From contig NZ_JAJLQX010000001.1 of the NCBI RefSeq assembly GCF_021295095.1, positions 1-64,000 on the forward strand: a stretch of 64,000 bases of DNA. Reading direction: 5' to 3'. The translations under genes were made by a program, and so were the position numbers. Numbering within the stretch: the stretch's first letter is position 1; each line of letters begins with the position of its first letter. The notes beneath the pieces were generated by a model. The model was not told where the DNA came from and ran no database searches. It saw only the letters and a program-made list of their open reading frames with translations. Positions 8,699 to 16,976 of this stretch are shown piece by piece. This stretch comes from Phocaeicola oris (GTDB lineage: Bacteria; Bacteroidota; Bacteroidia; Bacteroidales; Bacteroidaceae).

Positions 8699-9160
8699 TT
8701 ATTTCTTGATATAATCTAAGATCTGTTCCGCGTGAATCTTGGTCTTGATTTCTTTCGGTGTGAATATTTTTTCGATGATACCTTCTTCGTTCACTAAATA
8801 AGTAGTGCGTAATATGCCAAAATAATGTCGCCCATACAAAACCTTTTCACCCCATGCTCCAAGTGCTTGGAGTAAGGTTGTATCAGTGTCAGCGATGAGT
8901 GAAAACTCCAAGCCTTGTGTATCCGCGAACTTCTTTTGTTGTTCTACTTTGTCTTTGCTCACGCCAATTATCTCGTAATCGGCAGCAGCCAATTCTGCTT
9001 TATGTGCCTGAAGTGAACAAGCCTCTGCCGTACAGCCGCTGGTATTTGCTTTGGGATAGCTGTAGAGTATCAATTTACGACCTTTGTAGTCGCTTGATTT
9101 TATTTCTTTCCCGTTTTGGTCTATGCCAAGAATCTCAGGTATTTTGTCTCCAATTTCCAT
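8699..9160 (-). CDS. bcp: Thioredoxin-dependent peroxiredoxin Bcp
   Basis: Encodes 153 residues from ATG 9160; a longer TTG-started frame would run back into the upstream gene's end. It has the AhpC/TSA fold, with peroxidatic Cys in NTSGCTAEACSLQ (about 44) and a second Cys five residues later, the usual atypical 2-Cys layout of Bcp/PrxQ. It reduces peroxides in the cytosol with thioredoxin. It lies 22 bp downstream of the ZIP transporter gene and is co-transcribed with it. Confidence 0.95.
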   Translation of the reverse strand: MEIGDKIPEILGIDQNGKEIKSSDYKGRKLILYSYPKANTSGCTAEACSLQAHKAELAAADYEIIGVSKDKVEQQKKFADTQGLEFSLIADTDTTLLQALGAWGEKVLYGRHYFGILRTTYLVNEEGIIEKIFTPKEIKTKIHAEQILDYIKK

Positions 9161-9182
9161 GATTTTATAATGATATGGTTTG

Positions 9183-9935
9183 TTATTCAAAAATTTTTTC
9201 AAAGAGAAGAAGTGTCATGAACCCAAGCAGCAATGCATAGGTCGCTTGTTTTTGGTATCCATGAGCGTGAGTCTCGGGAATCATTTCATCGCTTATAATA
9301 TAAAGCATGGCTCCACCGGCGAAGCCCAGCATGGCAGGAAGGAAAGATTGTGAAGCCGTGCCCAAACCAAACCCGATCCACACTCCAATGATTTCAAGCA
9401 TTCCGATTACAAAGGAAATGGCTAAAGTGCGCGCTTGGCTGACTCCGGCAAGCAATAGGGGAGCGATGATTACCATACCTTCCGGAATATTTTGCAGAGC
9501 AATACCGAACGATACACTCCATGATGGCTCTGAGGTATCACTCATGCTGACTCCCGCGGCTATTCCTTCAGGCAACTTGTGAAGCGCGATGGCCATAACA
9601 AAGAGTAAGATATGGTTGATGGTGCTGTTGTTGGCATGTTGCTCGGGATCTAACCCTGTGATATGGTGCAGATGAGGCGTTACAAAATCTAAAAGATTTA
9701 AGAAGAGAGCACCGACCATCACTCCAACCACAATCATCCACCAGCCGGAAGGAGGACAGAGGTCGAAAGCCGGAACGATCAGTCCTAAAGTGGAGGCAGC
9801 CAGCATGATGCCGGCACAGTATCCGAGTAATGTGTCATTCCATTTATGTGGCAGTTCCTTGACAAGAAAGCCTAAGAATGCTCCTATGATGGTTGCTCCG
9901 CATAACCCTAAGGCACTAATCCAAACCTGTGTCAT
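9183..9935 (-). CDS. ZIP-family divalent metal transporter
   Basis: Encodes 250 residues with about eight membrane helices. Helix 4 carries HKLPEG and helix 5 QNIPEG, the metal-binding signatures of ZIP (ZupT/GufA-like) transporters, and the loop before helix 4 is histidine-containing (HLHH). It should import zinc, iron or manganese. It is the first gene of a two-gene unit with bcp, a pairing of metal uptake and peroxide defence. Confidence 0.93.
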   Translation of the reverse strand: MTQVWISALGLCGATIIGAFLGFLVKELPHKWNDTLLGYCAGIMLAASTLGLIVPAFDLCPPSGWWMIVVGVMVGALFLNLLDFVTPHLHHITGLDPEQHANNSTINHILLFVMAIALHKLPEGIAAGVSMSDTSEPSWSVSFGIALQNIPEGMVIIAPLLLAGVSQARTLAISFVIGMLEIIGVWIGFGLGTASQSFLPAMLGFAGGAMLYIISDEMIPETHAHGYQKQATYALLLGFMTLLLFEKIFE

Positions 9936-10111
9936 TTCTGTAGGTCTTTATAAGTCATAACTTTGTCGCTTATTTTCAATTAGTCTGCGAATGTATGGAT
10001 TATTATTTGAAAAGCGAAAGTAAATCATAGATGAAGAATAAATAGGATGGAATTTTAACCGTTTTTAAATATATTCTTACTAAAATCAGTCATTATCTTT
10101 TTATAAAAACA

Positions 10112-10142
10112 CTTGATGTTTGGTAAATAATCAATATCTTTG
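10112..10142 (+). promoter_or_regulatory. Rubrerythrin promoter
   Basis: CTTG (10112-10115), a 19-bp spacer and TATCTTTG (10135-10142) give a near-perfect Bacteroidota promoter 40 bp before the rubrerythrin start. Confidence 0.7.
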
Positions 10143-10182
10143 CGACAGATAACTACTATAACTTTTTTAAAATTTATCGAAT

Positions 10183-10722
10183 ATGGCTACAAAGTATACC
10201 GGTACCCAGACCGAGAAGAATCTGGAAGCTGCTTTCGCAGGCGAGAGTCAGGCACGTAATAAGTACACCTATTTTGCGTCAAAGGCAAAGAAAGAGGGAT
10301 TTGAGCAAATCGCGGAGATGTTTCTGAAGACTGCTGATAATGAGAAAGAACATGCTAAGATTTGGTTTAAAGAACTGAATGGCATTGGCGATACAAAACA
10401 GAATTTGGAAGCTGCGGCAGCAGGCGAAAATTATGAGTGGACAGATATGTACGATGGTTTTGCTAAGACTGCGGAAGAAGAAGGTTTTACTGCATTGGCT
10501 AAGAAGTTCCGTCTTGTTGCGGCTATCGAAAAGCGCCATGAGGAGCGTTATCGTGCTCTTTTGAAGAATGTTGAAATGCAAGAGGTATTTGCAAGAAGTG
10601 AAGTGAAGGTTTGGGAGTGTCGTAACTGCGGTCACATTGTAGTTGGTGAGAAAGCTCCTGAAGTATGTCCGGTATGTGCCCATCCGCAAGCTTATTTCGA
10701 GATTCATATAGATAATTTCTAA
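10183..10722 (+). CDS. rbr: Rubrerythrin
   Basis: Encodes 179 residues. An N-terminal four-helix di-iron domain ([14 protein letters not shown] near residue 15, EKEHAK near 57, EKRHEERY near 115) is followed by a rubredoxin-like domain with CRNCG (about 147) and [10 protein letters not shown] (about 164). It is a cytosolic NADH-dependent peroxidase that protects anaerobes from hydrogen peroxide. Monocistronic, with its own promoter and terminator. Confidence 0.97.
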   Translation: MATKYTGTQTEKNLEAAFAGESQARNKYTYFASKAKKEGFEQIAEMFLKTADNEKEHAKIWFKELNGIGDTKQNLEAAAAGENYEWTDMYDGFAKTAEEEGFTALAKKFRLVAAIEKRHEERYRALLKNVEMQEVFARSEVKVWECRNCGHIVVGEKAPEVCPVCAHPQAYFEIHIDNF

Positions 10723-10752
10723 TCTTTTCCTTGCAGAGAGGGATACAGTATA

Positions 10753-10794
10753 AAAGAGAATCGGGAAGAGTTTGCTCTTCCCGATTCTCTTTTT
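10753..10794 (+). terminator. Strong terminator after rubrerythrin
   Basis: A perfect 18-bp stem, AAAGAGAATCGGGAAGAG (10753-10770) with its complement from 10775, a TTTG tetraloop and a T-run. Confidence 0.93.
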
Positions 10795-10867
10795 ATGATG
10801 GATAAAGGGTAGGTTATCATATCCCGACGACCGATGGTTAAATAATCAGATTCTCTTTTCTTCTTCT

Positions 10868-11233
10868 TTATTTATCTTTTGAAACTAATTTTTGAATACA
10901 TTCAGGCAGCTTCACGTTGTCGCAGTTGATTTCAGATAGAAGCTGTTCACCCTTCTTTGTGATGCTGAATTTCATGCACCGCAGGTCTTCTTTGCATGCA
11001 TGACGGTCGATGAGTCGCTGCTTCTCCATTGAAGCAATGACTTTTGACATGTTAGAATTGGATAGTCCCATCTCCTCAGCGAGTTCACCGGATGAGATAT
11101 TCTCGTGTTCGGATACAATACACAGCAGCATAGCCTCATTGATATTGAGGCTGAAATTCTGCTGCAGTGTATGTTCAAAGGCAGCTATCGAGCGATAGAT
11201 ATCTCGGATATGACAAAGACAGTCTCTGTTCAT
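10868..11233 (-). CDS. MarR-family regulator
   Basis: Encodes 121 residues with a winged helix (ISSGELAEEMGLSNSNMSKVI, about 46-66) and the wing CKEDLRCMKFSITKKG. Cysteines at about 5, 7, 38, 80 and 86 could allow thiol sensing as in OhrR-type MarR proteins; that is inference. Its ATG overlaps the thioredoxin stop by 4 bp (ATGA), so it is translationally coupled as third gene of the redox operon. A dyad just upstream of the operon promoter is its likely operator. Confidence 0.9.
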   Translation of the reverse strand: MNRDCLCHIRDIYRSIAAFEHTLQQNFSLNINEAMLLCIVSEHENISSGELAEEMGLSNSNMSKVIASMEKQRLIDRHACKEDLRCMKFSITKKGEQLLSEINCDNVKLPECIQKLVSKDK

Positions 11234-11709
11234 TTAAGCAAGATGGTTTTTATTGCTTCGTTGAAGTTCATGCGATTCATGGCGCCAACTTGCATCTGTG
11301 GCTGTCCCTCTAAAGGAATGAATAGGAGTGAAGGGATGGAACGGACGCCGAACATGGCAGCCAGTTCTTGTTGTTTGTCAACATCTACCTTGTAGAAGTC
11401 TACCTTACCATCATATTCCTTGGCCAAAGAATCTACTATTGGCGCTGTTGCCTTACACGGACCGCACCATACAGCATAAAAATCAATAACGGCAGGACGT
11501 TCACCCTTATATTTCCATTCTTCCGGATTTGCCTCATAATCCATGATCTTATTTTTGAAGGCATCTAATGTTAATTCTGTTACATTCATTTTCTTTTCTT
11601 TTTTTATTTGTTCATTATTCACCGCATTCAGATTCTTATTCTTTTGCGCGCAACCGGTGTTGAAGAGCATCAACCCCATCATTACTGTCATTATTACTTT
11701 TTTTTGCAT
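11230..11709 (-). CDS. Thioredoxin-like lipoprotein
   Basis: Encodes 159 residues. Signal peptide with lipobox FNTGC (Cys19), then a thioredoxin fold with active site WCGPCK (about 85-90) and the cis-Pro loop RSIPSL. It is probably an inner-membrane-anchored, periplasm-facing disulphide reductase. It sits between a C_GCAxxG redox protein (12 bp upstream) and the coupled MarR gene. An internal ATG at Met41 would give a cytosolic form without the signal peptide. Confidence 0.93.
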   Translation of the reverse strand: MQKKVIMTVMMGLMLFNTGCAQKNKNLNAVNNEQIKKEKKMNVTELTLDAFKNKIMDYEANPEEWKYKGERPAVIDFYAVWCGPCKATAPIVDSLAKEYDGKVDFYKVDVDKQQELAAMFGVRSIPSLLFIPLEGQPQMQVGAMNRMNFNEAIKTILLK

Positions 11710-11721
11710 ATTATGTCATAT

Positions 11722-12105
11722 TTATAAATTCAACTGATTTTCTAAAAACTCCGCGGTATCAGCCACACAATTATTGCATGGGCGAAGTACCCTCTTGGTT
11801 TCAATGCCTTTCAGTTCCTTGCAAATGGTAGAACTGTTTCTTGCTTTGAATTTGTCCATGATAATTTTCATTTCTTTCATTGACTGTATTTTATCTTTAC
11901 GAGTAAGACCAAGCACAACACCTGCTCCAACCAGACTGCCACATGTCCCTTCCATACATCCCATGCCTACACCAAAGGCATTGGTTACGTTCTTGATGGT
12001 ATCCTCATCCATACCTGTGAAGTCGCAATACGTACATGCTATGGCTTGTGCGCAATTATATCCCGCCTGCTTTTTATTTACTGCTTCTTTTACTCTTGAT
12101 TCCAT
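11722..12105 (-). CDS. C_GCAxxG_C_C family redox protein
   Basis: Encodes 127 residues. The cysteine pattern YNCAQAIACTYC (about 16-27), GMGCMEGTCGSLVGAG (about 48-63) and RPCNNC near the C-terminus fits the C_GCAxxG_C_C family, putative redox-active proteins often found beside thioredoxins. It is the first gene of the operon (this gene, thioredoxin, MarR) and has a consensus promoter. Confidence 0.9.
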   Translation of the reverse strand: MESRVKEAVNKKQAGYNCAQAIACTYCDFTGMDEDTIKNVTNAFGVGMGCMEGTCGSLVGAGVVLGLTRKDKIQSMKEMKIIMDKFKARNSSTICKELKGIETKRVLRPCNNCVADTAEFLENQLNL

Positions 12106-12231
12106 TTTATTTATTTTACTTAGTAGGTTATTGGAAACATGTCTTTAAATATGCGGCATATTTCGTATAGTGGTCAGTTTCATTTTATATTCATTTATTC
12201 TTATAAATAATATTCTATCGGAAAATTGTCG

Positions 12232-12263
12232 CAAATATATGTTGTTCTATACATATAGACAAA
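12232..12263 (-). promoter_or_regulatory. Promoter of the thiol-redox operon
   Basis: On the minus strand TTTG (12263-12260), a 20-bp spacer and TATATTTG (12239-12232) match the Bacteroidota consensus fully. The leader to the ATG at 12105 is about 120 nt. Confidence 0.75.
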
Positions 12264-12276
12264 TTTCCAATGGAAA
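12264..12276. promoter_or_regulatory. Dyad, candidate MarR operator
   Basis: TTTCCA-A-TGGAAA is a perfect 13-bp dyad that touches the -33 box. A partial copy of the half-site (GGAAAATT) lies near the transcription start at about 12221. The last gene of the operon encodes a MarR protein, so autoregulation is likely. Confidence 0.5.
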
Positions 12277-12480
12277 ATAATGTAAGAAATAAGATAATTT
12301 AAGAATAATGATTATAAGAAAAATTGTAGAAAGAATGATAGTGTTCAAAGTTTTATGGGCTGGTATGTGACTCGTTTTTTATAAAGAGCGCAATACATCA
12401 TTACTTCTTTTTAGTTGGATATATGACTTTTGGAAAACCGACCTATAATAGTTATTGTTCTGATGCATGAGAGTATGGAA

Positions 12481-12565
12481 AGTGATGCGGATGAGTTGCT
12501 TGGTTCATGCGGATGAGTTTGTCGGTTCATGCGTATGAGTTGATCGATTCATCCGTATCACTTTT
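12481..12565. repeat. 22-bp phased dyad array B (4 units)
   Basis: Cores begin (AT of ATnCG) at 12485, 12507, 12529 and 12551, exactly 22 bp apart. The array starts AGTGATGCGG and ends CGTATCACTTTT, which are near-complements of each other. It lies in a divergent intergenic region, far from both gene starts. Confidence 0.9.
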
Positions 12566-12779
12566 CTCACTCTCTTTACGATATGGTTAATGAACCCAGA
12601 TAAAAAATAATTCTTTAGGACATCGCAAAGTGATTTTAACAAAAAAAATATCTAAATTCGCGCTTAGTAATTGAAATTGCCATGGAATTGGAAGAAGACA
12701 ATTCTCAACAATAAGATAGGTCATAGGCACATAATGGGGTATATGAGATGGGTAAATCAATCATTTCAAATTAAATCTG

Positions 12780-12983
12780 ATGAGTAACGAGAAGAAGAAA
12801 AAGGCAGGATGTACGTTCATCTTTATTCTATTACATCTGGTAATCACTCGCTTTTATGTGCGAATTGTGGATGCGATGGTGCATATTGATGATGACATAG
12901 CGTTGCTTATTATATCAGTATTGATACTGAATGCCGTGCTTTTCCTATTTTTCAGAATGATTTATAGAAAGATGTTTAAATAG
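12780..12983 (+). CDS. Small membrane protein, unknown
   Basis: Encodes 67 residues: a lysine-rich N-terminus (KKKK), two hydrophobic helices (about 11-33 and 41-60) and a basic C-terminus (RMIYRKMFK). Probably an inner-membrane protein of unknown role. It leads a plus-strand set that continues with crcB, an acetyltransferase and DUF1294. Confidence 0.5.
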   Translation: MSNEKKKKAGCTFIFILLHLVITRFYVRIVDAMVHIDDDIALLIISVLILNAVLFLFFRMIYRKMFK

Positions 12984-12997
12984 AAAAAGCGTGAGCG

Positions 12998-13090
12998 ATG
13001 AAAGAAATAATTATCGAAACAATGGGATATGTAGACAAGAGAGTGGTGCTCTCATGTTTTGCACGTTTCAGGATGAAAAATGTAGAATAG
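12998..13090 (+). CDS. Possible 30-residue peptide
   Basis: ATG 12998 to TAG 13088 encodes 30 residues (starts MKEIIIETMGYVDKR). It fills the space between the small membrane protein and crcB with a 1-bp gap to crcB, which suggests coupling. It may be a real small protein or a gene remnant. No family recognised. Confidence 0.3.
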   Translation: MKEIIIETMGYVDKRVVLSCFARFRMKNVE

Positions 13091-13091
13091 T

Positions 13092-13478
13092 ATGACAGCA
13101 TTGTTTAAAAGTATCATATATGTAGCCTTTGGTGGTGCGATGGGATCAGTAGGGCGGTTTTTGATGTCGAAATATATTCAGATACATACCGCGGGCGTAT
13201 TCCCATGGGGGACAATGGTAGTAAATGTCATGGGATGCCTGCTTATCGGTCTGCTTTATGGTGTTTTTGAGCGCACCAATGTGCTTAGTCCCGATATGCG
13301 ACTTCTGCTTACTGTGGGTATTTGCGGAGGATTCACCACTTTCTCCACATTCATGAACGAGAGCTTGGGATTAGTACATAGTGGTAATATAATTTATGCA
13401 GCCCTGTATATGGGTGGAAGCGTAACCTTTGGCTTCATTACCGTATATCTTGGTTCAGTAATGGTAAAAATGATATAA
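13092..13478 (+). CDS. crcB: Fluoride channel FluC/CrcB
   Basis: Encodes 128 residues with four membrane helices. The GGAMGSVGRF start, WGTMVVNVMGCLLIG in helix 2 and GGFTTFSTFMNE in helix 3 are the family's pore and Na+-site motifs. It exports fluoride passively as a dual-topology dimer. Length is normal. No crcB-motif riboswitch was found upstream. Followed after 6 bp by an acetyltransferase gene. Confidence 0.95.
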   Translation: MTALFKSIIYVAFGGAMGSVGRFLMSKYIQIHTAGVFPWGTMVVNVMGCLLIGLLYGVFERTNVLSPDMRLLLTVGICGGFTTFSTFMNESLGLVHSGNIIYAALYMGGSVTFGFITVYLGSVMVKMI

Positions 13479-13484
13479 GAAAAG

Positions 13485-13796
13485 ATGATGAATTATATAA
13501 CAGAAAATGATCGCATTTATGCGACAGATGATAGTGGTAAAGTGATTGCGGAAGTAACATTCCCGACAGAGAATGGTGTTGCCACCATAGACCACACCTT
13601 TGTGGACGGTTCTTTGCGTGGTCAGGGCATCGCAGGACAGTTGGTAAAAATGGCCGTTGACAAGATTCTTGCTGACGGGAATAAGATTGCCGCAACATGC
13701 TCGTATGCCGTGGCTTGGTTGGAACGGCATTCTGAATACGAAATTGTTAATAGTGATACACCTATTGCATGCAAGATTGACGGACGGCATGAATAG
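13485..13796 (+). CDS. YjdJ-type GNAT acetyltransferase
   Basis: Encodes 103 residues, the short GNAT form (GNAT_acetyltr_2). The acetyl-CoA loop LRGQGIAGQLV (about 44-54) and the C-terminal CSYAVAWLERHSEY segment are typical. Substrate unknown. ATG at 13485 is followed directly by a second ATG. Six bp after crcB. Confidence 0.88.
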   Translation: MMNYITENDRIYATDDSGKVIAEVTFPTENGVATIDHTFVDGSLRGQGIAGQLVKMAVDKILADGNKIAATCSYAVAWLERHSEYEIVNSDTPIACKIDGRHE

Positions 13797-13841
13797 ATGG
13801 ATGGAAAAGAAATTTTAATGAGGCTATGACTCTGTAACGTT

Positions 13842-14102
13842 ATGCTGCAGTTTGCAATTATATATCTTATAATGATCAATCTTATTGCCTTTATCACTTA
13901 CGGTATTGATAAGTGGAAGGCACGGTATCATCGTTGGCGCATCCCTGAAGCCACATTGATACTGCTTGCCGTTACTGGTGGTGCATTGGGCGCATTTATC
14001 GGTATGAAGGTATTCCGGCACAAGACACAACATTGGAAGTTCAAAATACTTGTGCCGTTACTACTTGTACTTTGGATGGTAGTTATCGGGTATTTGATAT
14101 AG
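13842..14102 (+). CDS. DUF1294 membrane protein
   Basis: Encodes 86 residues with three hydrophobic segments and the DUF1294 signature: YGIDKWKA, RIPEATLILLAVTGGALGA, then GMKVFRHKTQHWKF. Inner membrane, function unknown. Last gene of the plus-strand set. Confidence 0.88.
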   Translation: MLQFAIIYLIMINLIAFITYGIDKWKARYHRWRIPEATLILLAVTGGALGAFIGMKVFRHKTQHWKFKILVPLLLVLWMVVIGYLI

Positions 14103-14202
14103 AAAATGGCTGAAAAAGAGAACAAATACGATAGATCATTTTTTATTTAAATAAAAAGATATGTTCAAAATGAATAATCTTCTTATTTGTCTTGGACAGT
14201 AT

Positions 14203-14970
14203 CTATCTAATTTTGCTTTCCCATGCCAAATGGGTTTCATGCCATTTTTTACTATGAGCACCTAACGCTCCTATTTGCCGAGGATGGGCTAAAGGTAAAA
14301 CTTGCAAATTCCTTTTGTTAATAACAACCTCCGTACTTGTACCATATCCGAATAAATCCACATATTGTTGGAGACTGCTATATTGGATTTCTGTCACCTT
14401 ATTTAGAAATTGCTGAATAGGTATGTCACCAAGCAAGACTAACAAATTTGCCCCAGATTCTTCCAACTCACTCGAAATCTCGTTGGCACGTTGTTCATTA
14501 CAAAATTCTTTTGACCTAAGAGGTATTGTTACTTCATTCAGCCCATATTGCTTTATGAGAGGGTTATATCTCTCACTGATTACTTTTTCTTGGCTTGGAT
14601 TAAGCCGGGCTTCTGGCAGAAGATCACAAAGCCATGTGTCTGACCTTGTAAATCCTAATGGAGAAAGAATATGTTCATCTAATGTTTTGGCAGATGGTCC
14701 GTTCAAGTGGGCTCCTGTGGGTTCTAATGTGCCAAGTTCTTTTGGAATATTAATTCTGCGGATAATGTCAGTAGCTTCTTGTTGATTACCATCCCAGAAA
14801 ATTCGAGGCTCACTGGCAACTGCAAGTGCCTGGCAGATGATTTTGTTTTCTATCTTCCATTTTGCATGTACTGCGCTTGCATAAACTCCAAGAATAAAAG
14901 CCTTCTTGGGTGTTCTGTCTTGTTGTACTAATGGATGAAGCTCTTCACCGAATGGATAATGATACCTCAT
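14203..14970 (-). CDS. Uracil-DNA-glycosylase-fold-like protein, unassigned
   Basis: Encodes 255 residues from ATG 14970; the upstream frame extension contains a -7 box (TATATTTG at 15019-15012). AFILGVYASAVHAKW (about 24-38), NLLVLLGDIPIQQFL (about 180) and VLPLAHPRQIGALG (about 230) are arranged like the motifs of uracil-DNA glycosylase superfamily members, the last resembling the HPS/HPR loop. Exact activity is unknown. Single gene, convergent with DUF1294. Confidence 0.65.
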   Translation of the reverse strand: MRYHYPFGEELHPLVQQDRTPKKAFILGVYASAVHAKWKIENKIICQALAVASEPRIFWDGNQQEATDIIRRINIPKELGTLEPTGAHLNGPSAKTLDEHILSPLGFTRSDTWLCDLLPEARLNPSQEKVISERYNPLIKQYGLNEVTIPLRSKEFCNEQRANEISSELEESGANLLVLLGDIPIQQFLNKVTEIQYSSLQQYVDLFGYGTSTEVVINKRNLQVLPLAHPRQIGALGAHSKKWHETHLAWESKIR

Positions 14971-15121
14971 ATAAAATATCTGTTTTTTCGTTGTTACATT
15001 CTTTGATATTGCAAATATAACGATAAATTTTGACCAAAAAAGACTTTTAATAAAAATAGACCTATGAAACACTCATGTTCATTGATGCCATTGACGATGG
15101 TTTTACAACGGTGATGATACT

Positions 15122-15402
15122 TTATTTGGAGAGGTCAACTTTAGAGGGTTCACAGTCTTTACCCATGAAAGCAGCAGCCCAGAAAAGACTGTCAAACTGC
15201 CTCTGAGTTGTAATCAATGGAGATTCAGGGATGGTAGCATCATTGCGGAAGAAATAATTGTTCACTGGTTGGAAGCTGATTTTTTCTTCTTGCGCAATCA
15301 ATTCAGTCTTACGGATAAGTTCCATTTTCTTTGTGGTACAGTTTGTAAATGACACGACAGTTACGAAAGCTAATATGAATATATAATACCTGAGTACCTC
15401 AT
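15122..15402 (-). pseudogene. Start-shifted, truncated lipoprotein gene
   Basis: From GTG 15355 a clean frame runs to the stop at 15122. Upstream in that same frame lies a signal peptide (YYIFILAFVTVVSFTNC, a lipobox) but with no usable start. The natural ATG at 15402 overlaps the MmcQ stop as ATGA but is out of frame by an 8-nt insertion (an AGG-flanked duplication) right after its second codon. The remaining 77 residues end abruptly after QFDSLFWAAAFMGKDC, so the C-terminus also looks cut. Confidence 0.55.
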
Positions 15403-15743
15403 AATGTTTCTTTTATCTTTCGGGATAACTTGGAATAGACAAGGTCGTATGACCTTTTTATCCATTCTTTCACCAATTCATCATCAATATGGTCAAGGTA
15501 GATGTCGCTCCAATGCTTCTTGTTCCAGTGAAAAGCAGGTTTGACTCCGTCGTAATGCTCACGAAGTTCTTCGGCAAAGTCAGGTTCCAACTTGATCGTA
15601 ATCTTGGGCTCTTCTGAATCCAAGCCTATAGCCATAAATATCTTCTCACCGATTCTGAATGTCAACACATCAGGACCGAAAGGTAAATCTTCTGTTACTC
15701 TTGGCATGGTCAGCGCGTATTCTCTTACTTCTTCTATGTCCAT
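15399..15743 (-). CDS. MmcQ/YjbR family DNA-binding protein
   Basis: Encodes 114 residues. LPFGPDVLTFRIGEKIFM near the start, HWNKKHWSDIYLD in the middle and the C-terminal helix VKEWIKRSYDLVYSKL are typical of the CyaY-like fold of MmcQ/YjbR. Role unclear; a DNA-binding function is suggested for the family. Full length. It overlaps the AlkZ-like fragment end by 10 bp. A decayed paralogue lies at 20137-20453. Confidence 0.9.
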   Translation of the reverse strand: MDIEEVREYALTMPRVTEDLPFGPDVLTFRIGEKIFMAIGLDSEEPKITIKLEPDFAEELREHYDGVKPAFHWNKKHWSDIYLDHIDDELVKEWIKRSYDLVYSKLSRKIKETL

Positions 15744-16204
15744 AGCGTCTTTGTGACTTTAGTCTCTTCTTGTTTCCAATTACCAATAACCTTTCCCTTG
15801 TCAAGAAGAACTGGTTGTAAAATATCATTATTGGAATATGTCTTCCACTCGTCTTTCTTCCTCAACACATTATAACGATACTTGTAGCTGATAAGATATT
15901 GCATACATGTCCGGTGTAAATAGTCACGTGAGAGTTCGTACATCCATTGTATGTCCTCTGCCGCAACCAGATGCCATGTTGGTCGAAGAATATGGGCACG
16001 CAGGATTGTGCCTTGATTTAACGCATCGACGACATCTTCTGTCGAGCCCTTCTGCATTCTTATTGCCACGGTCATCATCGCCATCTTGGCTTGTTGAGTT
16101 TGCACGGCTCCCATCCACGAAACGACCTCTGCAGGATTCGTCATCTTTGAACCCACCAAATGCTGGGTCTGAAATCGTATCTTGGGTATATTCAGTTTAC
16201 TCAT
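15734..16204 (-). pseudogene. AlkZ/YcaQ-like glycosylase, internally deleted
   Basis: Encodes 156 residues, while the winged-helix HTH_42 family runs to about 350. The N-terminal 110 residues are normal, with the Q-x-Q type motif in GAVQTQQAKMA and RPTWHLVAAEDIQW. Then about 200 residues are missing and the frame resumes in the C-terminal beta region (PVLLDKGKVIGNWK) before an early stop. Members excise alkylated or cross-linked bases; this copy should be inactive. Confidence 0.75.
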
Positions 16205-16603
16205 ATCATTACCTTTTCAAATCTGAATGCTCCTTCAAACTCATCGTCCATCGCGGGATGCTCTGCTTCCCAATTATCATGCGGATTTTGATGAAGTTTG
16301 TTGAAGAACTCCACGGCTCTGTACGCCACGCTTCACAAAAAGGAATCCCAACTCATTATGCTGCGAATTTTTGTCTATTACCACAATGGCTCCACCCACC
16401 ATAGTTCCATTTACTATGGCTTCGTATGCAGCGGCATCCTTCATGGCAAGGCACATATTGATGTCTTTCTCGGGAAGAATTTCACCATCTACTTTGCCCA
16501 TGACATCCTCAGCACCGTACTGAAATGCTTCCTGTATGTCGTGTTTGAATTGTTTCATATCTTCTTCGCAAAGAGGAATAAGTTTGAAATTCTCTATTTC
16601 CAT
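16201..16603 (-). pseudogene. GNAT acetyltransferase with internal deletion and frameshift
   Basis: From ATG 16603 the N-terminal GNAT half is clear (FKLIPLCEEDMKQF, then ELGFLFVKRGVQSRG, the acetyl-CoA loop). After GVQSRG the frame shifts and ends at 16277. The true C-terminus (starting VEFFNKLHQNPHDNW, about 37 residues) is present in another frame and stops at 16201, overlapping the AlkZ-like ATG as ATGA. About 40-50 residues are lost between the halves. Confidence 0.75.
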
Positions 16604-16604
16604 A

Positions 16605-16970
16605 TCAGATACCGAATATCAACAATAGTATAAGTGCTATAAGTGCCAGTCCTCCCTGCTTCGGGAAAATCTTTGGATCAGAGCTGACGGCTCCGTAAGC
16701 TGCCACAAGAATGATATAATTCAGAAGAAGGATTATAGTCCCTTTGGAGTGCATGAAGAACAACGCTATCAAAAGCATCATGGCAATGAGAAGATTATAC
16801 ACTCCCTGATTCTTCAAAAGCACGTTTACGTTTCTTCCATCCAAGGCTTTTTGACTGATACCAAAAGTCTCGGAAGTTTTCTTCGATGTGGTTGCTATCG
16901 TTTCGAGGTAGAAGATATACACGAACTCGATTGCTACAAGCACAACAAATATGTCTGTCAATATATTCAT
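16605..16970 (-). CDS. DUF1304 membrane protein
   Basis: Encodes 121 residues with four membrane helices. The family signature is visible: a first helix with AIEFVYIFYLE, then LLKNQGVYN and YGAVSSDPKIFPKQGG. Inner-membrane protein of unknown function. One bp upstream of the GNAT pseudogene; follows the epimerase gene by 6 bp in one operon. Confidence 0.9.
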   Translation of the reverse strand: MNILTDIFVVLVAIEFVYIFYLETIATTSKKTSETFGISQKALDGRNVNVLLKNQGVYNLLIAMMLLIALFFMHSKGTIILLLNYIILVAAYGAVSSDPKIFPKQGGLALIALILLLIFGI

Positions 16971-16976
16971 AAGTTT

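Larger units (their letters stand above)
12106..12779. other. Divergent intergenic region
   Basis: This 674-bp gap holds the promoter (12232-12263) and dyad operator (12264-12276) of the redox operon and repeat array B (12481-12565). I see nothing recognisable in 12280-12480 or 12570-12779. No gene or fluoride riboswitch was found. Confidence 0.6.

Noticed and set aside
9935-9965. Plus-strand promoter-like pair TTTC-19-TAACTTTG
   Set aside because: No plus-strand gene starts within 200 bp and rubrerythrin has its own nearer promoter; probably chance or inside the ZIP leader.
12700-13091. Fluoride riboswitch before crcB
   Set aside because: The conserved crcB-motif sequences and pairing were not found upstream of the small genes or crcB.
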